A DNA stretch of 64,000 bases from contig JADCRB010000085.1 of the NCBI GenBank assembly GCA_021464245.1, positions 62,001 through 126,000 of the forward strand, read 5' to 3'. How positions within the stretch are numbered: position 1 is the first letter of the stretch; the number at the start of each line of letters is the position of its first letter. Under the pieces are notes generated by a model that was given only the letters and a program-made list of their open reading frames with translations, ran no database searches and was not told where the DNA came from. Source of the DNA: Carallia brachiata (lineage: Eukaryota > Streptophyta > Magnoliopsida > Malpighiales > Rhizophoraceae). The position numbers and the translations under genes were made by a program. This document shows positions 57,745 to 64,000 of the stretch, one piece after another.

Positions 57745-60700
57745 ATGGGAAGTAAATGGAGGAAGGCAAAGCTGATGCTTGGCTTGAACACTTGCCTTTA
57801 TGTTCCTCCACCTGTTGACGATGATGATGATTCATCTCATTCTACTACGGCGGCAAGATTCTCTGACTCTGTTTCGCTGTCACCTCGTGGCCCTTCCACT
57901 CCTACCCCATCATCTTCTGGCCTGCGCTTGTCCAAATACGGACACAAGTCATCCTCTTCTAAGGTTGTTTCTATTTTTTATATCACGTTTTTGCATGTTT
58001 GTCTGGATGGATGCCCCGCACAGATGATTTATCTGTTGGTAATGTCGTTTTTTTATTGTGTAAATTTTTTGGCTTAATGTGATCATTTTTCTTGCTGGTT
58101 TTTATGGAGTACAAAGTTGGGACCTTTTCTTTAGAGAATGATAGGAATTTAGAGGAAAAATTATGTCTTGATTCATATCCATTTCTGATCTTCATAATAG
58201 AACAGAATGACAAGACAAATTTCATGTAGCGGATTTCAATTAAATTTAGGATTTACTGTGATCTAATTCGGATTCATCAATACCACCAACGTCCATTTTT
58301 TTTAATTTTTTTTTTTTTGTTTTGGATGCTATCAATGACTAGTTGTTTGATCTTTTGTGTGGTGATCTGATTCGGATATGTCAACACCAGTGATGTCCAG
58401 TTTTAATCACTGCTGAAGATGAATCTTTTTTCAAGGGGATTTAGTAATTTTTTTTTAAGATGCTAAATTATAGTTGTATGTGGTGTCATAATCATTTATG
58501 AAACAGTACATGTCAGTTTTATTTCTGCCTAACTTTTGTTTTTTAGTATCTAATCTAACTGTAGATTCAATTTGCTTTTCCATCAAGGTGGGGTATGATG
58601 GGTGGGTGTGTGGGGTGGAGTGATTACCAATATTTGTGAAGGAAGATGGGGTCATGAGGTTAAGGTCCCTTTTATGGGGAGGGCTTAAAGTTGACTAGTC
58701 CCTTTTTAAGGACCATTTTTTTTTTTTTAACTTTGGTTTTATTACAAAAGAGTGTAATATACACTGTTCAGTGTTTGTTGCTCTACCCCATTCCTTTCCC
58801 TTGATGGTGAAAAGTGCTTTGTCTGGTCAGCACAACTTTAGTATGCCACACAAAAGTCATATGAGTATGAATGATATTTCTCTCTCTCTCTCTCTGCTTT
58901 TGATGGGAATTTTGGATTACACAAGTAAAAAGTTTGGGAAGTCAAAAAAAAAAAAAGACAGAAAAAAATTAGAACCAAAATTCAGTTTCTGAAGCAAATC
59001 CATTACCATCTCTTCTTTTGATGGGCTTTATATTTCTTTTTTGAAATTGTTTATGGATATAATCGTCTTGAAATTTTCGTTGTGAGTTTGTTTAATGGTC
59101 GCTTGATTTGATTATTCTATTCCAGCTCTTTTTTTTTTTTGAAAAGTATTTTTTTTTTGCCGTCCTGTCGCTTTGACTGCTGAACATTTGACTTGTCTTT
59201 TTGTTGGATTAGCTAATCTTGTGGGATGCCTACAAGTCTTAGCAAATCACATTCTTTATTGAAAGTTCTTCTTTTGATTCTTTGTTTTTTGTAATGTAGA
59301 TACGTATTGCAAATGGGTTGCCTGCTATTCCTTCTTTTTTTTTTTTCTTTTTTTTTTAATATGTGTCAGCCTTAATAATTGACCTCCATTGACCGCTCAG
59401 TGCCATTGGGAATTTACTCGTTGAACAGGAAAGTTGAAGAGGATTTGAATGCGGTAATTAAGTTTGTTGAGGAAATTGGTTTCTTGCCTGACTGCAGGTA
59501 GATTGTTTATTTGCTACAACAATGTTAATTGCAGGGGGATTAAGAAGTGTTGCTCATGTGCTGTGAAAACCTAGAAGAAGATTTCTTGCATGGTCCGGAT
59601 TGGATGCATGCGTAAATGTCGATTAGTTAGTGAAAAAATTTCTTCACTTGAATAAAATGCATTTTTTTTGTGCTGCTGCTTTGTTTGCAACCATAACATT
59701 GAGCAGATTTTGAGAACTTGCATTCTGACCTGCATTTCCATCTAAACTGCAGAGGACTTGTGCGATTTGCCTGGCTGCCATGAAACCAGGACAAGGCCAT
59801 GCTATTTTTACTGCAGAATGCTCTCATTCGTTTCATTTCCATTGCATTACCTCTAATGTAAGACATGGGAACCAAGTTTGTCCAGTTTGCCGAGCAAAGT
59901 GGAAAGAAATCCCCTTCCAAAATACTGGTCCAGATGTATCCAATGGGAGGCCAAGGATCAATGGAATAGGTTGGCCCCGAGATGACGCCTGGATGACTGT
60001 TATAAGACGGCAACCCCCTGCTCGGATGGAAGCAAATTGGCGCATTTCATCACTGAGTCGTGCGCATGAACCAACCATCTTTGATGATGATGAACCATTA
60101 GATGAGCCATGTCAGGTCAATGAGAAAGAAGTGTCTGCTAAAGAAGCTGGTGACGTCAATGTCATGGGAACAATAGAGGTCAAAACATATCCTGAAATTT
60201 CAGCCGTTAGCAAATCAGCCTCTCATGATAACTTCAATGTATTAGTCCATCTAAAGGCTCCAGTTTCCAGTAGAAGGCAACGGAGTAGCAGGTGCACTAG
60301 TGAATTGCCACAATCATCTCAAGATTCTCGTGCCCCAGTGACCTCATCACAGTGCTTGATGTTAGTGGCAGCATGGCAGGCACAAAGCTTGCTTTGCTGA
60401 AACAAGCTATGGGGTTTGTGATACAGAACCTTGGCCCTTCCGACCGTCTTTCTGTCATTGCCTTTTCCTCTACTGCTCGTCGCCTCTTTCCGCTTCGTCG
60501 CATGACTGAGACTGGGAGACAGGAAGCATTACAGGCTGTTAACTCCCTGGTATCTAATGGCGGGACAAATATTGCTGAAGGCCTGAGAAAAGGTGCCAAG
60601 GTTATTGTGGACAGTAAGAGGAAGAATCCAGTTGCAAGTATCATTTTGTTATCTGATGGGCAAGATACCTATACTATTACAAGTCCGAATGCAACTCGTG

Positions 60701-61692
60701 CTCAACCAGATTACAAGTCACTTCTTCCAGTGTCAATTCATCGGAATGGTAGCACAGGCTCCCAGATTCCTGTGCACGCTTTTGGGTTTGGTGCAGACCA
60801 TGATGCTGGCTCAATGCATTCAATTTCTGAGATATCTGGGGGAACTTTTTCATTCATAGAAAGTGAGAGTGTGATTCAAGATGCATTTGCTCAATGCATT
60901 GGAGGGCTGTTGAGTGTAGTGGTCCAGGAGCTACGTGTAAAAGTTGAATGCATACACTCGAGCTTGAAAATTAGTTCAATAAAAGCGGGGAGTTATCGTA
61001 CAAGCCTCATGGCCGATCCAAGGGTAGGGTCTGTTGATGTTGGAGACTTATATGCTGAAGAAGAAAGGGATTTCCTGGTTACCGTCAATATTCCAGTTGA
61101 TGATACCAGTGATGAGATGTCACTGATAAGGGTTACATGTTATTATAGGGATCCTATTACAAAAGACATGATGACCTTGGAAGGAGCCAGTGAAATACGG
61201 ATTCAGAGGCCTGGAATTATTGGGGAACAAGTGGTATCAGTTGAAGTGGACAGGCAGAGAAACCGAATCCGTGCCGCTGAGGCAATGGCAGAGGCAAGAG
61301 CTGCTGCTGAAAATGGTGATCTAGCTCGTGCAGTTTTAATCTTGGACAGCTGTCATAGGGCATTGTCAGAAACCGCATCTGCGCAAGCTGGTGATGGATT
61401 GTGTATCTCGCTATGTGCCGAGTTAAAAGAGATGCAAGAGAGGATGGCGAACCGTCAAGTATATGAAACGTCTGGAAGGGCTTACATTCTATCGGGTTTG
61501 AGCTCACACTCATGGCAGAGAGCAACTGCACGAGGCGATTTCTCCAGCAGTACAAGCCTTGCGCAAGCTTATCAGACTCCAACCATGGTTGACATGTTAA
61601 CGCGGTCTCAGACCATGCTGTTAGGGAACCCGTCGAATCAAAGAAAACTCCAGCAAGCTTTCTCATTCCCTGGCAGACCAGATCCAAGGTAA
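57745..61692 (+). CDS. WAV3: WAV3/EDA40-like RING-H2 and VWA domain E3 ubiquitin ligase (one apparent missing base)
   Basis: Two exons, 57745-57963 and 59753-61692, joined by a 1789-bp intron (AAG/GTTGTT...CTGCAG/AGG). About 719 residues once one frame break is corrected. The N-terminus MGSKWRKAKLMLGLNTCLY is typical of WAV3/EDA40. Residues ~76-122 form a RING-H2 finger (CAIC...CSHSFHFHC...CPVC) that would bind an E2. Residues ~270-450 are a von Willebrand A domain with an intact metal-site DVSGS. A Vwaint-type region and the usual C-terminal AYQTP and MVDMLTRSQT sequence follow. Arabidopsis relatives act in root gravitropism and auxin-related growth. The frame shifts at 60339/60340: relatives read APVDLITVLDVSGS, and one T in GTTGAC is missing here. 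Whether it is WAV3 or EDA40 cannot be settled here. Confidence 0.93.
57964..59752 (+). other. Intron of the WAV3-like gene
   Basis: A 1789-bp T-rich intron, phase 0, containing a (TC)n run at 58879-58895 and several T homopolymers. No embedded gene is visible. Confidence 0.8.
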
Positions 61693-62100
61693 CTTCTAGC
61701 AGTATCTCTGGAAAATTCTCCTCACCTTTATCCATATATTCTATGTCCATGTACCTTTTTGTTCACTTGAAGTTTTGTCTTTTGCTCTAGTCTCCTCTTT
61801 TCATTTGCAAGATAGGTTAGAGTGGAAAGAGTGAGACCTGGTTAAATTTACTTTGTTTTTGGTATGTATATGAATAAGAAAAGATTGGGGGATACTAGCT
61901 GAGATGGGTTTAAGGGAAATGGTGAAAGAACAAGGTGGGGGATAGGTTTTGAACAGTCTCGTTGTGGGGGTGATGTACAAATGGAGAATTTGGGGTATAG
62001 CCTTTTAACTATGGGAATACATGGGGGTGAATTCTTCTCTTATATAATATTATTATGAATTGATGAAATGGATGTATCTATCCTTGATTCTTTTCAATTC
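61693..62100 (+). other. 3' UTR of the WAV3-like gene
   Basis: T-rich sequence with several G-rich patches (61890-61990) and AATAAG at about 61871, and no coding frame. The polyadenylation site is not certain. Confidence 0.45.
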
Positions 62101-64000
62101 TTTTTGGTTTATTCTACTGTTTTATTATAATGGAGTACTTGCAATTTATATGTGGTGAAAGGAAAAAGAAAAGGATGGGACAGAAATGAAGGGAATGAGA
62201 AAAAAAAAATGAATGGGATGACCATTAAGTTCAAATATTGATCATCCTGATTCCCGAGATCATTTTCCAAGTTCTGGACCACTATCTGGACAATCTAGTT
62301 ATTGGCCTTCATTGTGTGGCCAATTTGTTCACGTTTCACAATGCCAAACCAATACAGCGATAACATCAAATGGGTGGGGCACCAGTTTTGATGGGATTTT
62401 CGATCATTTTTTTTCTAGGTTAGTGAGTCACGTCTCTCAAAAATGGGTTCCTTTTCTTGAGGATTAATAAAGTTTGTGCAATTATTGCCAATCAGTTAAT
62501 TTAAAACAATTTTGTGATACCATTGAAGGTAGCAGTAGAGTGGTAATTCGGCATATTTCTCTCACATCTAAGTTGATTTTGAGTTCTAGTCGTGCAATAG
62601 AAGTAATGTTTCTCTTTTGACTGACAGTTGATCTGTGCATGTGCAATTTAAATTTCATGCCGTTAATATTGTTATCGGTTGGAGAGATTTTTGTTCAGAT
62701 CCAATAATGCTCGAGTGGTGGATCTCTCCTCAATAAGAGAGATTGAATGAGGATAATGACGAGTGATTTCGGTCTTAATTTACACATATAATAACTCACA
62801 TATTAGTGATATATATTTTTTTGGTTAACAAAAAAAAAAAAAAAAAAACTTTGTGATTGAGTTCCAACTTTCAAGACAAAGCATGACGGGAACTGGGGCC
62901 CCAATACCGTAAAAAAAGCCGGCTTACAAGAATCCTAAACCTTGGGCCAGGGCAGCGCGTCCTAACGAAATCCAAGTTCAACCCAAACTCAACTCTGGTT
63001 AGCCTCACCTGAGCTCAAGTGCGCGGATTGTGTGTGTGCGCGTGTTTTTTATTATTATTTTTTTTTTGTGTCCGTACTTGACCAGTTGACCAACTTCCAA
63101 GTCCTCCAAGTCCCGCCTTGTCGTCCTAAAGTATCCACTCATTACTGGGAGTGCCGAGGGCTATGAAACTATTTCTTGCATAATAACAAAACTGTGCAGT
63201 GCGGAGAATGTCGTCAAAATCTTCATCTGTGACTTAGGACCTATCCTTGTTCTCGTCCCGATTCCTGACAGGATGAGATTTGGAGAACCATTCTCGTCCC
63301 AACCGGAATCCCCGATCCGGCACTGCCCCGAATTCAAGCAATGCAAGTTTTCAATTGCTATATTTCATCTTAAGCTGCTAAGTCTATATAATACATTTAT
63401 GCCACCAATCTGCTTATGCTTGGACACACGACTATCTTCAATGGCAACTTCCAAGTATATTAAGGGCTCAATTGCCCAATCCCTCTTAGCAATTATAACA
63501 ATCTAACTGCCTAAGGTTAACCAGCCTTTTCAGTGTCCTTTGGCAGTTGCTTATGCGCATGACAGAAAGCAATTTTGAGCACTTGCAAAATTTTCAGCTT
63601 GGTGGCAGAGTTTAGAAGTAGCCCAATTCCAGAATGGGAAAATTCAAGATATCGTAAATGATTTTAGCTTTTTTAAACAAAAAACAACCTTTGTTTTGGA
63701 GAACTAAAAAAAAACAACTTGATCCCCTATAAAAATTATTATATATTTTTTATATAAAAGACAAAGGCAAGCACTATTTCATGCAAGAAACCTTTGATAC
63801 ACGCACAAAAATTCATGTGGGTCTCTCATTTGTGATTTTTGTGTGTGTATCATACTCTTTTTGTTCGTGTGAATAATAATTTTTAAATGAGAAAATGTAG
63901 TTGTCTCAGTAGTTTGTGTACCGAATTTTGTCCCAACTGAAACTGATACTGTTATTTTTTAAACGAAAATTGATATTTTTGAAACACTTTATTATTTTTA
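62101..64000. other. Intergenic DNA to the window end
   Basis: No supported gene. A (A)20 run lies near 62830-62849, followed by a less AT-rich block to about 63130 and another at 63240-63330. These could be retroposon debris but show no diagnostic motif. Confidence 0.4.

Noticed and set aside
62830..63130. Possible SINE after an A-run
   Set aside because: No A/B box promoter pair and no target duplications were found around it.
1..64000. CRISPR arrays, rRNA or tRNA genes
   Set aside because: No regularly spaced repeats and no tRNA or rRNA landmarks were seen. The tRNA-like match at 48058-48069 is only a Copia primer-binding site.

Overview
The window is nuclear DNA of a flowering plant, most likely a woody eudicot. 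It is AT-rich, has long intergenic stretches with microsatellites, Ty3/Gypsy and Ty1/Copia LTR retrotransposons, intron-containing genes with GT-AG borders, and two recognisable plant genes (a MOM1-type silencing protein and a WAV3-type RING/VWA ubiquitin ligase). I cannot fix the species from sequence alone; the gene style would fit Citrus or a relative.

Layout. 1-10089: a degenerate minus-strand Ty3/Gypsy element of the Tat type (gag, protease, RT, RNase H, second RNase H, integrase). Its left LTR is cut by the window edge and its right LTR is complete. 10.1-19 kb: three minus-strand genes for short secreted peptides, related to one another by a matching signal peptide and a C-terminal HH-x-x-x-R motif, separated by AT-rich DNA with one MITE-like element. 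19.3-29.5 kb: a GC-rich, poly(A)-ended retroposon-like block, pyrimidine-rich low-complexity DNA, a weak small ORF, a broken DUF295/KIB-type pseudogene and a small inverted-repeat element.

29.5-43.5 kb: an 11-exon MOM1-like gene on the plus strand. It lacks any sign of the PHD, chromodomain and SNF2 N-lobe exons seen in long MOM1 relatives, contains three tandem 120-residue repeats, and carries several one-base frame breaks. 43.9-48.3 kb: a Copia element with 5-bp target duplications sits about 400 bp downstream of the MOM1 stop codon. A solo LTR related to the Gypsy LTRs at the start of the window is nested inside it. 48.3-57.5 kb: a gene-poor stretch with a MITE-like element. 57.5-61.7 kb: a two-exon WAV3/EDA40-like E3 ligase gene with an upstream ORF and one apparent missing base. 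The rest is 3' flank and intergenic DNA.

The genes do not form a pathway. The recurring themes are a local family of putative peptide signals, a silencing-factor gene embedded among the kind of repeats that such factors repress, and short-homopolymer frame breaks in two unrelated genes. Those breaks may reflect sequence quality rather than gene death.
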